Of a stretch of 64,000 nt of DNA, positions 17,895 through 27,957 are shown one piece after another; within the stretch, counting starts at the first letter, position 1, and the number at the start of each line of letters is the position of its first letter. The notes under the pieces were generated by a model. The model was not told where the DNA came from. It worked only from the letters and a program-made list of their open reading frames with translations, and searched no databases. The translations under genes were made by a program, and so were the position numbers. This stretch comes from Sphingomonas adhaesiva (GTDB taxonomy: Bacteria > Pseudomonadota > Alphaproteobacteria > Sphingomonadales > Sphingomonadaceae): positions 1 to 64,000 of the forward strand of contig NZ_NWVC01000010.1 of the NCBI RefSeq assembly GCF_002374855.1. Direction: 5' to 3'.

Positions 17895-18082
17895 GGGATT
17901 CTCCGTTCAGCCGGGGTGGATGGCACATATGGCGGCGAAGGAGCGGCTTCAAGCCGACCATGTTGCCGCGCTGCCCGCAATGGCGCAGGAGGCGGGGATG
18001 ATCGCTTCCCCTTCTGCGCACCGCGCCGCCCTTGCCCCCGTCACCGGTTGCCGCGCCGGCGCCCTCGCTCCGTCCGCCTGAC

Positions 18083-19354
18083 ATGGCGCGCGACATGACC
18101 CGCGCGGGCGAGCCGCTGGGCACGGCCGCGCGCCGCGCCGCGCTGCGCCTGCTCGATGCGGTGCTGCGGCGGGGCGAGCCGCTCGAATCGGCGCTGGGGC
18201 TGGCGACGCGCGCGCTGCACGGCGGCCCGGACCGCGGGCTGGCGCATGCCATCGCCGCCGAGACGCTGCGGCGGCTGCCCGATCTGGATGCGCTGATCGA
18301 TTCGGCGACGCGCAACCGGCTGCCCGACGATGCCAAGGCGCGGTTCGTGCTGCGCATCGCGCTGGCGCAGGTGCTGGGGCTGGGCACGCCGCCGCACGCT
18401 GCGATCTCCACCGTCCTGCCGCTGGTCGACGGCGGCCCGCGCAAGCTGGTGCATGGCGTGTTCGGCACGCTGATGCGCGGCGGCGTGACGTTGCCGGAGG
18501 TGCCGACGCTGCCCTCCGCGGTCGCCGGACGCTGGCGCGCGGCCTGGGGCGAGGACGTCGCCGCCGCCGCCCGCGCGATCGCCGCGCCGCCGCCGATCGA
18601 CCTGTCGCTCGCCGACCCTGCGTGGGACGGGATCGACGCGCCGTCACTCGCCCCCGCACATCGCCGCGTGCCGGCGGGCAGCGCGGTCGGCGAATTGCCC
18701 GGCTATGACGAGGGTGCGTGGTGGGTACAGGATATCGCCGCGTCGATCCCCGCACGGCTGATCGGGCGCGGCGACGGCGTCGCGCTGGACCTGTGCGCCG
18801 CGCCCGGCGGCAAGACGCTGCAGCTTGCCGCGGCGGGCTGGCGCGTGACCGCGGTCGACGCATCGGAAAGTCGCGCCGCGCGACTTGAGGAGAATCGCGC
18901 GCGGACCCGCCTGCCCTTCGACATCGCGATCGCCGACGTGCTCGGCTGGCAGCCCCCCGCCCCCGCCGCGGCGGTGCTGGTCGATGCGCCGTGCAGCGCG
19001 ACCGGCATCTTCCGCCGGCACCCCGACGTCCTGTACCGCGCGCATGACGCGATGGTGGCGGAGATGGCCGACGTGCAGGCGCGTATCCTGGATCGCGCCG
19101 CCCAATGGGTCGCGCCGGGCGGCGTGCTGGTCTACGCCACCTGTTCGCTGGAACGCGCCGAGGGCGAGGATCAGGCGACGCGCTTCGCCGCCGCGCACCC
19201 CGGCTTCACCCCGCTGCCCGCCACGGCGGACGAACTGCCAGCCGGCATCCCTGCCACCCCCGAAGGCTGGGTCCGCACGCTGCCGGGGATGCTGGAGGAC
19301 GCGGGCGGATGCGACGGCTTCTTCATCGCGCGATGGCGTCGCGCTTTGACGTGA
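18083..19354 (+). CDS. rsmB: 16S rRNA m5C methyltransferase, RsmB/Sun family
   Basis: The protein has an N-terminal NusB-like helical region (for example [18 protein letters not shown] and AHDAMV-type helices) and a C-terminal SAM-dependent RNA cytosine-5 methyltransferase domain. The latter has [44 protein letters not shown] (catalytic Cys) and [13 protein letters not shown] (second catalytic Cys). It is about 423 residues from the ATG at 18083. An ATG at 18032 is possible but adds only a low-complexity Pro-rich stretch. Confidence 0.9.
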   Translation: MARDMTRAGEPLGTAARRAALRLLDAVLRRGEPLESALGLATRALHGGPDRGLAHAIAAETLRRLPDLDALIDSATRNRLPDDAKARFVLRIALAQVLGLGTPPHAAISTVLPLVDGGPRKLVHGVFGTLMRGGVTLPEVPTLPSAVAGRWRAAWGEDVAAAARAIAAPPPIDLSLADPAWDGIDAPSLAPAHRRVPAGSAVGELPGYDEGAWWVQDIAASIPARLIGRGDGVALDLCAAPGGKTLQLAAAGWRVTAVDASESRAARLEENRARTRLPFDIAIADVLGWQPPAPAAAVLVDAPCSATGIFRRHPDVLYRAHDAMVAEMADVQARILDRAAQWVAPGGVLVYATCSLERAEGEDQATRFAAAHPGFTPLPATADELPAGIPATPEGWVRTLPGMLEDAGGCDGFFIARWRRALT

Positions 19355-19379
19355 GGCGCGGGCACGCTATCGGGGCGCC

Positions 19380-20042
19380 ATGATCAAGCCCGTCCGCATC
19401 GCCCCGTCGATCCTGTCCGCCGATTTCGCCCGCCTGGGCGAGGAAGTCCGCGCGATCGACGCGGCGGGGGCGGACTGGATCCATATCGACGTGATGGACG
19501 GGCATTTCGTGCCCAATATCACGATCGGCCCGGCGGTGGTGAAGGCGCTGCGCCCGCACACCGCCAAGCCCTTCGACGTCCATCTGATGATCTCCCCGGT
19601 CGACGCCTATCTGGACGCCTTTGCCGAGGCCGGGGCGGATACGATCACCGTCCACCCGGAAGCGGGCCCGCACATCCACCGCTCGATCCAGCATATCAAG
19701 GGGCTAGGCAAGCGCGCCGGCGTGGTGCTGAACCCCGGCACCCCGGCCAAGATGCTCGATTACCTGATCGACATGGTCGACCTGGTGCTGGTGATGAGCG
19801 TCAATCCCGGGTTCGGCGGACAGCATTTCATCGACAGCCAGCTCAGGAAGATCGCCGCGATCCGCAAGATGATTGACCAGTCGGGCCGCGATATCGACCT
19901 GGAGGTGGACGGCGGGATCGACGCGGCGACCTGCCGCCGCGCGATCGAGGCGGGTGCCGACGCACTGGTCGCCGGCACCGCCACCTTCCGCGGCGGGCCG
20001 GAGCGCTACGCCGACAATATCCGGATGCTGCGCGGGGGATGA
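19380..20042 (+). CDS. rpe: Ribulose-phosphate 3-epimerase
   Basis: Rpe interconverts ribulose 5-phosphate and xylulose 5-phosphate in the pentose phosphate pathway. The 220-residue TIM barrel shows [54 protein letters not shown] and [12 protein letters not shown], which are all family signatures including the metal-binding His and Asp residues. Its TGA overlaps the next ATG (ATGA), coupling it to the heparinase-like gene. Confidence 0.97.
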   Translation: MIKPVRIAPSILSADFARLGEEVRAIDAAGADWIHIDVMDGHFVPNITIGPAVVKALRPHTAKPFDVHLMISPVDAYLDAFAEAGADTITVHPEAGPHIHRSIQHIKGLGKRAGVVLNPGTPAKMLDYLIDMVDLVLVMSVNPGFGGQHFIDSQLRKIAAIRKMIDQSGRDIDLEVDGGIDAATCRRAIEAGADALVAGTATFRGGPERYADNIRMLRGG

Positions 20043-21781
20043 CCGACGACGCGCCGGACGGGATCGAACAGGGAAAACGGCTCATCAAGGTGGAGCCGAA
20101 TGCCGCGCTGTCGCTGTCGCACCGGCTGGCGCATTACCTCGAACGGCTGACGTGGCGCACCCCGCTCCACGACCGGCGGCTGGACGGGCGCCACCCGGTC
20201 AAGCTGGTGGCGGTGCCGGTCGATCCGCTGCCGGGGGATGAGGACGCGGGCAACGCTTTGCTCGACGGGTGGATGGTCGCGGGCGGGGAACGCCGTCCGC
20301 TCGCCGACCTGGATATCGCGCGGCTGACCGGCGGGGCGGCGTTCGTTTCGCATGTCCATGGCTTCGAATGGCTGCGCGACCTCGACGCGGTCGGCGACCG
20401 TGCGCGCACCGTCCCCGCGGCGGAGGCGCTGACGGCACGCTGGCTGGCGGCGCATGGCGATCACGTATCCGACGTGGCGTGGCGCCCCGACGTGGTCGCA
20501 CGGCGGCTGATCCAATGGTCGTTCCACGCACCGTTGCTGCTGTCGTCGACCGACCTCGTCTTCCGCTCGCGCATCCTGAACGGCATCGCGCGCGCCGCCC
20601 GCCACCTCGATCGTACCGCGGACAAGGCACCGGCGGGCGCCGAGCGGATCATCGCCTGGGCCGGGGTGATCGTCGCCGGGCTGCTGATCCCCGGCGGGGA
20701 AACGCGGCTGGCGATCGGCGAGGTCGGGCTGGCGCGCGCGCTGGACGCCTCGATCACCGACGACGGCGGCATCGTCAGCCGATCGCCCACCGCATTGCTC
20801 GACGCGATGGCCACCATCGGGCTGCTGCGCGCGGCCTATGACGCACGGCGCCAGTCGCTGCCGCTGGTCGTGCAGCAGATCTTGGCGCGGATGACCCCCG
20901 CGCTGCTCGGCGTGGCGATGGGCGACGGCGGATTGTCGAGCTGGCAGGGCGGTCTGCCGGTCGATGCGCAGCGCCTGAACGACGTGCTGATGGCCAGCGG
21001 CGCGCACGGCCGCCCGCTGCGCCAGGCGCGCGACTGGGGCTATCAGCGGCTGGCGGCGGGCGGATGCGTGCTGGTGATGGACGCCGCGCCCCCGCCCGCC
21101 ACGCCGGTCGCCGGCTGCGGATCGGCATCGACGCTGGCGTTCGAGCTGTCGGACGGGGCGGAGCGGCTGATCGTCGGCTGCGGCGGGGCGGCGCTGGCCG
21201 CCGCGCGCTATTCGCCCGAGGTCGCGCTGGGGCTGCGCTCCACCGCCGCGCATTCCACGCTGGTGCTGGCCGATTCGCATTCCACCGCGCTCCACCCCGA
21301 CGGCACGCTGGGCCGCGGCGTGGCGGAGGTGGAGCTGGCGCGCCAGGAATCGGAAGCGGGCAGCCGGATCGAGGCGCGCCACGACGGCTATGTCCGCCGC
21401 CACGGCCTGTATCATCGCCGCCAGCTGCTGCTGACCGGCGACGGGCGCGAGCTGCGCGGCGAGGATTCGCTGCTGCCCGCGCCGCGCACCGGCCCCGCGT
21501 GGCCGCGCCGCGCGAACCGCGGGCCGACGCCGTTCTCGCTGCGCTTCCACCTCGGCCCCGGGGTCGAGGCGGTGGCGACCGCCGACGGGCAGGCGGCGAT
21601 GCTGCGCACCCCGTCGGGCGCGTTCTGGCAATTGCGCGCCCGCGGCGAACGGCTGGTGGTGGACGACAGCATCTGGACCGATCCCGCCGGGCGCATGGTC
21701 CCCACGCGCCAGGTGGTGATCGAGGGGCTGGCACAGGCCGGCGGCGCGCATGTCGGCTGGGTGATGAAGCGCGCGCGATAG
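20039..21781 (+). CDS. Heparinase II/III family protein
   Basis: This 580-residue protein has an N-terminal alpha-helical toroid region ([51 protein letters not shown]). Its C-terminal beta-rich region has [14 protein letters not shown] and [21 protein letters not shown], typical of the alginate lyase/heparinase II/III superfamily. No signal peptide is obvious at its N-terminus, which is unusual for a secreted lyase. In sphingomonads members lie between rsmB-rpe and purH, as here. The substrate is unknown. Confidence 0.88.
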   Translation: MTDDAPDGIEQGKRLIKVEPNAALSLSHRLAHYLERLTWRTPLHDRRLDGRHPVKLVAVPVDPLPGDEDAGNALLDGWMVAGGERRPLADLDIARLTGGAAFVSHVHGFEWLRDLDAVGDRARTVPAAEALTARWLAAHGDHVSDVAWRPDVVARRLIQWSFHAPLLLSSTDLVFRSRILNGIARAARHLDRTADKAPAGAERIIAWAGVIVAGLLIPGGETRLAIGEVGLARALDASITDDGGIVSRSPTALLDAMATIGLLRAAYDARRQSLPLVVQQILARMTPALLGVAMGDGGLSSWQGGLPVDAQRLNDVLMASGAHGRPLRQARDWGYQRLAAGGCVLVMDAAPPPATPVAGCGSASTLAFELSDGAERLIVGCGGAALAAARYSPEVALGLRSTAAHSTLVLADSHSTALHPDGTLGRGVAEVELARQESEAGSRIEARHDGYVRRHGLYHRRQLLLTGDGRELRGEDSLLPAPRTGPAWPRRANRGPTPFSLRFHLGPGVEAVATADGQAAMLRTPSGAFWQLRARGERLVVDDSIWTDPAGRMVPTRQVVIEGLAQAGGAHVGWVMKRAR

Positions 21782-21839
21782 CGGATCGCGGTCCGCTAAT
21801 GGGTTGAGCGATCCGGCCCCAGCGCCTATCCGCGCGCGG

Positions 21840-23417
21840 ATGACGACCACCCTCCCCATCCGTCGCGCGCTCCTGTCGGTATCCGACAAGAGCGGCATCG
21901 TCGAACTCGCCACCGCGCTGGCGGCCAATGGCGTCGACCTGATCTCCACCGGCGGCACGGCGAAGACGCTGCGCGACGCGGGCCTGCCGGTGCGCGACAT
22001 TTCCGACGTGACCGGCTTTCCGGAGATGATGGACGGGCGCGTCAAGACGCTGCACCCCAAGGTGCACGGCGGGCTGCTGGCGGTGCGCGACGATGCCGCC
22101 CATGCCGCGTCGATGGAGGAGCACGGGATCGGCGCGATCGATCTGGTCGTCGTCAACCTCTACCCCTTCCAGCAGACGGTGGCGAAGGGCGCCGGGCGCG
22201 ACGAGGTGGTCGAAAATATCGACATCGGCGGCCCGTCGATGGTGCGTTCGGCGGCGAAGAACCACGCCTATGTCGCGATCGTCACCGATCCGGCCGACTA
22301 TCCGCTGGTCATTTCGGGCGAGACGACGCTGGCCGATCGCAAGCGGCTGGCGGCCAAGGCGTTCGCGCTGACCGCCGAATATGACGCGGCGATCGCCAGC
22401 TGGTTCGCCTTCGCCGACCAGGGGCTGACCTTCCCCGATACGCTGCCGTTCGTGCTGAAGCGCGCCGGGCCGGAGCTGCGCTATGGCGAGAATCCGCACC
22501 AGCACGCCGCCTTCTACGCCGCCGCGGGGACGCAGGCGCGCGGGATCGGCCAGGCGCGGCAGGTGCAGGGCAAGGCGCTGAGCTACAACAATTACAACGA
22601 CGCCGATGCGGCGCTGGAACTGGTCAGCGAATTTCGCGACGGCGATCCGGCCTGCGTCATCGTCAAGCACGCCAATCCGTGCGGCGTCGCGACCGGCGCG
22701 ACGCTGACCGAGGCGTATCGGGCCGCGTTTGCCTGCGACACGGTCAGCGCGTTCGGCGGGATCATCGCGGTCAACCGCCCGCTCGACCGCGCCACCGCGG
22801 AGGCGATCACCGGCATCTTCACCGAGGTGGTGGTCGCGCCCGACGCCGATGAGGAAGCGATCGCATTGTTCGCGGCGAAGAAGAACCTGCGCCTGCTGCT
22901 GACCGGCGAACTACCCGATCCGGCGCGCGCCGGGCTGACCGCGAAGACGATCGCGGGCGGCTGGCTGGTGCAGTCGCGCGATGCCGGGCGGATCGGCCTG
23001 TCCGATCTGAAGGTGGTGACGCAGCGCCAGCCGACCGAGCAGGAACTGGCCGACTGCCTGTTCGCCTGGACGGTGGCCAAGCACGTCAAGTCGAACGCGA
23101 TCGTCTATGCCAAGGACGGCGCGACCGCGGGCGTCGGCGCGGGGCAGATGAACCGCCTGGAATCGGCACGCATCGCCGCGTGGAAGGCGAAGGACGCCGC
23201 CGACAAGGCCGGGTGGGACGCGCCGCGCACGATCGGATCGGCGGTGGCCAGCGATGCCTTCTTCCCGTTCGCCGACGGGCTGCTGGCGGCGGTGGAGGCC
23301 GGGGCGACCGCGGTGATCCAGCCGGGCGGGTCGATCCGCGATGCCGATGTCATCGCCGCCGCCGACGAAGCCGGGCTCGCGATGATCTTCACCGGGATGC
23401 GCCATTTCCGGCACTGA
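21840..23417 (+). CDS. purH: Bifunctional AICAR transformylase / IMP cyclohydrolase
   Basis: PurH carries out the last two steps of IMP synthesis. The 525 residues start [20 protein letters not shown] and contain [16 protein letters not shown] and [18 protein letters not shown] in the cyclohydrolase half. The transformylase half has [43 protein letters not shown] and GDGL-like [21 protein letters not shown]. The ATG at 21840 fits family starts; an in-frame ATG at 21804 adds 12 residues without conserved character. Confidence 0.97.
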   Translation: MTTTLPIRRALLSVSDKSGIVELATALAANGVDLISTGGTAKTLRDAGLPVRDISDVTGFPEMMDGRVKTLHPKVHGGLLAVRDDAAHAASMEEHGIGAIDLVVVNLYPFQQTVAKGAGRDEVVENIDIGGPSMVRSAAKNHAYVAIVTDPADYPLVISGETTLADRKRLAAKAFALTAEYDAAIASWFAFADQGLTFPDTLPFVLKRAGPELRYGENPHQHAAFYAAAGTQARGIGQARQVQGKALSYNNYNDADAALELVSEFRDGDPACVIVKHANPCGVATGATLTEAYRAAFACDTVSAFGGIIAVNRPLDRATAEAITGIFTEVVVAPDADEEAIALFAAKKNLRLLLTGELPDPARAGLTAKTIAGGWLVQSRDAGRIGLSDLKVVTQRQPTEQELADCLFAWTVAKHVKSNAIVYAKDGATAGVGAGQMNRLESARIAAWKAKDAADKAGWDAPRTIGSAVASDAFFPFADGLLAAVEAGATAVIQPGGSIRDADVIAAADEAGLAMIFTGMRHFRH

Positions 23418-23431
23418 TCGCAAATCGGCGC

Positions 23432-23459
23432 CGTCGCCCCGGCCCAGGCAGGGGCGACG
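23432..23459. terminator. Hairpin between convergent purH and flippase genes
   Basis: CGTCGCCCC at 23432-23440 pairs perfectly with GGGGCGACG at 23451-23459 around a 10-base loop. It sits 15 bases after the purH stop and 15 before the end of the convergent gene, so it could terminate both transcripts. There is no T-run on either side, so it may instead be a dispersed palindrome. Confidence 0.4.
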
Positions 23460-23473
23460 ACCCCGTGCTGCGT

Positions 23474-24991
23474 TCAGCGGATGAACCCGCCCTCGTTAGG
23501 GATCGTGGCTTCCTCCGCGCTCGGCATCTTGCTGAACAATGCGCGGTCCTCCGGGCCGAAGGCGTAGCGCCAGATCACGAACAGATACGCGGCCAGCGTC
23601 GCGGCCACCCCGATCGACACCTGCGCCCAGCGCCAGCCCGGCGGCAGCAGCGCGAAAGCCCCGCCGACCAGCGCCCCCGCGCACGCCGCCCAGACCAGCG
23701 GCCAGCGCATCGGCGACACGCTGCTGCCCAGCAGCCGCCCCAGCATCCACGCCTTGATGAACGAGGTAAGCAGCAGCACCAGCATCAGCGCGACCGGCGC
23801 GCCCGCCGCCTGCACCGTCACACCATAGCCCGCCGCGCGCAGCACCAGGATCAGTGCGAACGACAGCGCGATCTGCAGCGCCAGCATCGTCATCGACACC
23901 AGCAGGTTGCGGTGCCGCGCCATATAGACCAGCGCCGATTCGGATACCGCGCCGGTCGAGGCGAAGACCTCCGCGAACAGCAGGAACACCATCGCCGCCG
24001 CGCCGCTGACGAACTGCGGCCCGATCGTCGCCATCACCCCTTCGCGCGGGATCGACGCGGTGATCGCCAGCGCCAGTTGCGCGGCGATGATCCAGAACGC
24101 CACCTGCCGCACCTGCCGCGCGATCGCCGCCAGGTCGCCGCGCGCTAGGCTCTGCGTCACGACCGGGCCCAGGATCGGGTCGAAGCTGGTCTTCAGCTTC
24201 TGCGGCAGGCTCGCGACCTGTTGCGCCATGTAATAGATGCCGACCACGCTGGGCGGGAACAGTGTGCCCAGGATCAGCCGGTCGACGTTACGGCTGCCCC
24301 ATTCCAGCGCGTCCGCGCCCGCCAGCGGCGTGTTCGCACGCGTCATCTGCCACAATGGCCCGACATGCGGCGACCATCCGTGCGGCACGCCATAGCTGCG
24401 GATCAGCGGCACGATGCTGGCGGTCAGTGCGGCGACCATGCTGGCGACATAGGCCAGCACCAGCCCGTCCTTGTGCGTGAAGAACGAGAAGATGAACGCG
24501 AAGATCGACAGCGTCCACGGCTCGATCACCGCGCGCGCGGTGACGCTGGCCTTCACATTGTGGCGATAGGCGAGCGCGGCGAGGCTGACGTCGGACAGCG
24601 CGGGGGCCAGGATGATGAGCGGGAAGAACCGGTCCAGCCCACCGATCGCCGAATTGGGGTACATCGCCTGTGGAAAGGCGAACAGCACGGCACTGGCCAG
24701 CAGGCTGGCGATCGTGGCGAGCGCCAGCGCGTCGAAGACCACATGATTGTGCGGGCGCTGCGTCGAGGACAGCGCCTGCGCCAGCCCGCGCTTCAGCCCC
24801 AGCGTCGCGAGCAGCGCCGCAAACTCCACCACGACGACCGCGATCGCGAACCGCCCGACCAGTTCCGCGCCGTACATGTGGCCGGCGATGAACAGGAACG
24901 GGATGCGCGCGCCCAGCCGCAGCACGAAGCCCGCGACGTTGGTGCGGCCCCCCTTGGCGAGGGCGGCGATGTCCTCGCTCTGCCCGGTCAT
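23474..24991 (-). CDS. Polysaccharide/lipid-linked oligosaccharide flippase (Wzx/MOP superfamily)
   Basis: This is a 505-residue integral membrane protein with about 12-14 hydrophobic segments. It opens with GGRTNVAGFVLRLGARIPFLFIAGHMYGAELVGRFAIA and includes NVDRLILGTLFPPSVVGIYYMAQQVASLP, the typical central motif of MOP-superfamily exporters that flip lipid-linked oligosaccharides to the periplasmic side. It stands apart from any glycosyltransferase cluster in this window, so the cargo is unknown. Confidence 0.87.
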   Translation of the reverse strand: MTGQSEDIAALAKGGRTNVAGFVLRLGARIPFLFIAGHMYGAELVGRFAIAVVVVEFAALLATLGLKRGLAQALSSTQRPHNHVVFDALALATIASLLASAVLFAFPQAMYPNSAIGGLDRFFPLIILAPALSDVSLAALAYRHNVKASVTARAVIEPWTLSIFAFIFSFFTHKDGLVLAYVASMVAALTASIVPLIRSYGVPHGWSPHVGPLWQMTRANTPLAGADALEWGSRNVDRLILGTLFPPSVVGIYYMAQQVASLPQKLKTSFDPILGPVVTQSLARGDLAAIARQVRQVAFWIIAAQLALAITASIPREGVMATIGPQFVSGAAAMVFLLFAEVFASTGAVSESALVYMARHRNLLVSMTMLALQIALSFALILVLRAAGYGVTVQAAGAPVALMLVLLLTSFIKAWMLGRLLGSSVSPMRWPLVWAACAGALVGGAFALLPPGWRWAQVSIGVAATLAAYLFVIWRYAFGPEDRALFSKMPSAEEATIPNEGGFIR

Positions 24992-25142
24992 GCGCCGCCT
25001 GCCGGCCCGTGCGCCTGTGGACGAGGACGCGCGAGGGCAAATCGAGGCCGCGCCGCGGCAAAGCCGCGTCGTCGGACGGGCGTTGCCCGCCGGCCGCGCT
25101 TGCTCGAGTCAGCGGGCAGCAGCCCGCTGCCAAGCTGCGCGG
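24992..25142. other. Spacer with a CGTCGTCGGACGGG repeat copy
   Basis: These 151 bases lie between polA and the flippase gene. GCGTCGTCGGACGGG occupies 25066-25080 and is followed by TTGCCCGCCGGCCG, the same downstream word that follows the copy at 9976-9990. A further inverted pair, AGCGGGC with GCCCGCT, lies near 25110-25125. Confidence 0.55.
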
Positions 25143-27914
25143 TCAATGTGCCGCCCCCCAGCTGGCGCCGACCCCGATCTCCACGCCCAGCGGCACGTCC
25201 AGCGTCACCGCCGGTTCGGCGGCGGCCGCCATCACCCGCGCGATCACCGCGCGCGCCGCCTCCACATCGCCTTCGGGCAGTTCGAACACCAGTTCGTCGT
25301 GCACCTGCAACAGCATTCGCACGTCGTGCAGCCCCGCCTCGGCCAGCGCCGGTTCCATCCGCAGCATCGCCCGCTTAATGATATCGGCGCTGGTGCCCTG
25401 GATCGGCGCGTTGATCGCGGCGCGCTCGGCGCCCTGGCGTTCGTGCTGCACCTTGCTGCGGATGCGCGGGAAATGCGTCTTCCGGCCGAACAACGTGGTG
25501 GTGTAGCCGCGTTCACGCACCTGGGTCAGCGTTTCGGCGATGTAGCGGTTGATGCCCGGGAAGCGATCGAAATAGCGGTCGATCATCGACTGCGCCTCGT
25601 CCGCCGAAATATCCAGCCGCCCCGCCAGTCCCCAGCGACTGATGCCGTAGAGGATCGCGAAGTTGATCGTCTTGGCGCTGGCGCGGGTGTCGCGCGTCAC
25701 CTCGCCGAACAGCTCCTGCGCGGTCAGGCTGTGGATGTCGTCGCCGCGCGCGAACGCTTCCTTCAGCTGCGGCACGTCGGCCATGTGCGCGGCCAGCCGC
25801 AGCTCGATCTGCGAATAGTCGGCGGCCAGGATGACGTTGCCCGGCTCCGCGACGAAGGCGTCGCGGATCTGCCGTCCCACCTCGGTACGGATCGGGATGT
25901 TCTGAAGATTGGGGTCGGTCGACGACAATCGCCCGGTCTGCGCGCCGGTCAGCGAATAGCTGGTGTGGACGCGCCCCGTGGCGGGGTTGATCTGTTCCTG
26001 CAGCGCGTCGGTATAGGTGTTCTTCAGCTTGGTCAGCTGGCGCCATTCCAGCACCTTGGTCGCGATCGCCGCACCGGGCGAATCCTTGTCGGCCGACAGC
26101 CGCTCCAGCTCGGTCACGTCGGTGGAATAGACGCCGCTCTTGCCCTTGCGTCCGCCCTTCAGGCCCATGCGCTCGAACAGGACGTCGCCCAGCTGCTTGG
26201 GGCTGCCGATCGTGAACGGCCCGCCGGCAAGATCGTGGACGACCGTCTCCAGCGTCGCGATCTGGCCGGAAAAGTCGCCCGACAGCTGCGCCAGCCGCTC
26301 GCGGTCGACCTTGACCCCGCGCTGCTCCATCCGCGCGACCACCGCGACCAACGGGCGGTCGACCATCTGGTAGACGCGCGTCGCGCTTTCCACCGGCAGG
26401 CGCGGGCCGAACCGCCGCCACAGCCGCAGCGTGACATCGGCATCCTCCGCCGCATAGCGGGTCGCCGCCTTCAGATCGACTTCGCGGAAGCCGAGCGCCT
26501 TCTTGCCCGTGCCCACCACGTCCTTGTACGCGATGCAGCTGTGCGACAGGTGCGTCGCGGCCAGTTCGTCCATGCCGTGGCCGTGCAGCCCGGCGTCGAG
26601 CGCGAAGCTCATCACGATCGTGTCGTCATAGGGGGCCAGCGTGACGCCCCCGGTCGCGGCATAGGCGCGCGCCAGCACGATCATGTCATATTTCAGGTTG
26701 TGCCCGATCTTGAGGACGCTGCCGTCCTCCAGCAGCGGCTTCAGCTTGGCCAGCGCGACCGCGGCGTCCAGCTGCGCCGGCTTTTCGGCGAACATGTCGG
26801 TGCCGCCATGCGCCAGCGGGATGTAGCAGGCCAGATTGGGATGGAGCGCGAGCGAGATGCCGACCAGATCGGCCGCCATCGGATCCTTGCCCGTCGTCTC
26901 GGTGTCGACCGCCACCCACCCCTGGTGCCGCGCGACCGCGATCCAGCGGTCCAGCGCGGCCTCGTCCACCACGGTTTCATAGCCGTCGTGGTTGCACGGC
27001 GGGTCTTCCTCCTGCGGCACGCCGGCCGGCTCGGCGACCGGCGCGTCGGCGACCTGGCCCAGCCGCGACAGCAAGGTGCGGAACCCGTGATGCTCCAGAA
27101 AGGCGCGCAGCGGCGCGTCGGGGATCCCCTGCAACGCCAGTTCGTCAAGCGGCTGCGGCAGCGGCGCGTCGCACTTCAGCGTCACCAGCACCTTCGACAG
27201 CCGCGCATTGTCGGCATGTTCGATCAGGTTGTCGCGCAGCTTGCCCTTCTTCATGTCGGGCGCGGCGGCGAGCACCGCTTCCAGATTGCCATGTTCGGTG
27301 ATCAGCTTGGCCGCGGTCTTCGGCCCGACGCCGGGCACGCCGGGGACGTTGTCGACGCTGTCGCCCATCAGCGCCAGCACGTCGCCCAGCTTCTCGGGGC
27401 CGACGCCGAACTTCTCGACCACGTAATCGGGGCCGAGGGTGCGGTTGTTCATCGTGTCGAGCATGTCGACCGACGGATCGGTCATCAGCTGCATCAGATC
27501 CTTGTCGGAACTGACGATCGTCACCTGCCAGCCTTCCGCCAGCGCGGCGTTGGTGTAGCAGGCGATGATATCGTCCGCCTCCAGCCCCTCCGTCTCGATG
27601 CACGGCAGGCTGAACGCGCGGGTGGCGTCGCGGATCATCGGGAATTGCGGGACCAGATCCTCCGGCGGGGGCGGGCGATGCGCCTTGTACTGGTCGTACA
27701 GGTCGTTGCGGAACGTCTTGCTCGACTTGTCCAGCACCACCGCCATGTGCGTCGGCCCGTCCGCCTTGTGGACCTGGTCGGCCAGTTTCCACAGCATCGC
27801 GGTATAGCCATAGACCGCGCCGACCGGCTCGCCATGCTTGTTGGTGAGCGGGGGCAGACGGTGATAGGCACGGAAGATGTAGCCCGATCCGTCGACGAGG
27901 TAGAGGTGCGGCAT
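25143..27914 (-). CDS. polA: DNA polymerase I
   Basis: This 923-residue protein has three domains. The N-terminal 5'-3' exonuclease includes LYLVDGSGYIFRAYH and VPGVPGVGPKTAAKLI. The 3'-5' proofreading domain has all its metal ligands in view: DTETTG near residue 332, HNLKYD and YAAEDAD. The polymerase domain carries motif A (LAADYSQIELRL), motif B (RASAKTINFAILYG) and motif C (LQVHDELVFE). It fills gaps in repair and removes RNA primers. Retaining active proofreading is notable because some bacterial PolI enzymes have lost it. Confidence 0.97.
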   Translation of the reverse strand: MPHLYLVDGSGYIFRAYHRLPPLTNKHGEPVGAVYGYTAMLWKLADQVHKADGPTHMAVVLDKSSKTFRNDLYDQYKAHRPPPPEDLVPQFPMIRDATRAFSLPCIETEGLEADDIIACYTNAALAEGWQVTIVSSDKDLMQLMTDPSVDMLDTMNNRTLGPDYVVEKFGVGPEKLGDVLALMGDSVDNVPGVPGVGPKTAAKLITEHGNLEAVLAAAPDMKKGKLRDNLIEHADNARLSKVLVTLKCDAPLPQPLDELALQGIPDAPLRAFLEHHGFRTLLSRLGQVADAPVAEPAGVPQEEDPPCNHDGYETVVDEAALDRWIAVARHQGWVAVDTETTGKDPMAADLVGISLALHPNLACYIPLAHGGTDMFAEKPAQLDAAVALAKLKPLLEDGSVLKIGHNLKYDMIVLARAYAATGGVTLAPYDDTIVMSFALDAGLHGHGMDELAATHLSHSCIAYKDVVGTGKKALGFREVDLKAATRYAAEDADVTLRLWRRFGPRLPVESATRVYQMVDRPLVAVVARMEQRGVKVDRERLAQLSGDFSGQIATLETVVHDLAGGPFTIGSPKQLGDVLFERMGLKGGRKGKSGVYSTDVTELERLSADKDSPGAAIATKVLEWRQLTKLKNTYTDALQEQINPATGRVHTSYSLTGAQTGRLSSTDPNLQNIPIRTEVGRQIRDAFVAEPGNVILAADYSQIELRLAAHMADVPQLKEAFARGDDIHSLTAQELFGEVTRDTRASAKTINFAILYGISRWGLAGRLDISADEAQSMIDRYFDRFPGINRYIAETLTQVRERGYTTTLFGRKTHFPRIRSKVQHERQGAERAAINAPIQGTSADIIKRAMLRMEPALAEAGLHDVRMLLQVHDELVFELPEGDVEAARAVIARVMAAAAEPAVTLDVPLGVEIGVGASWGAAH

Positions 27915-27957
27915 GGCCCTGCCCTAAAGCGATTCGCGCGCGGGCGAAACCGCCAAG

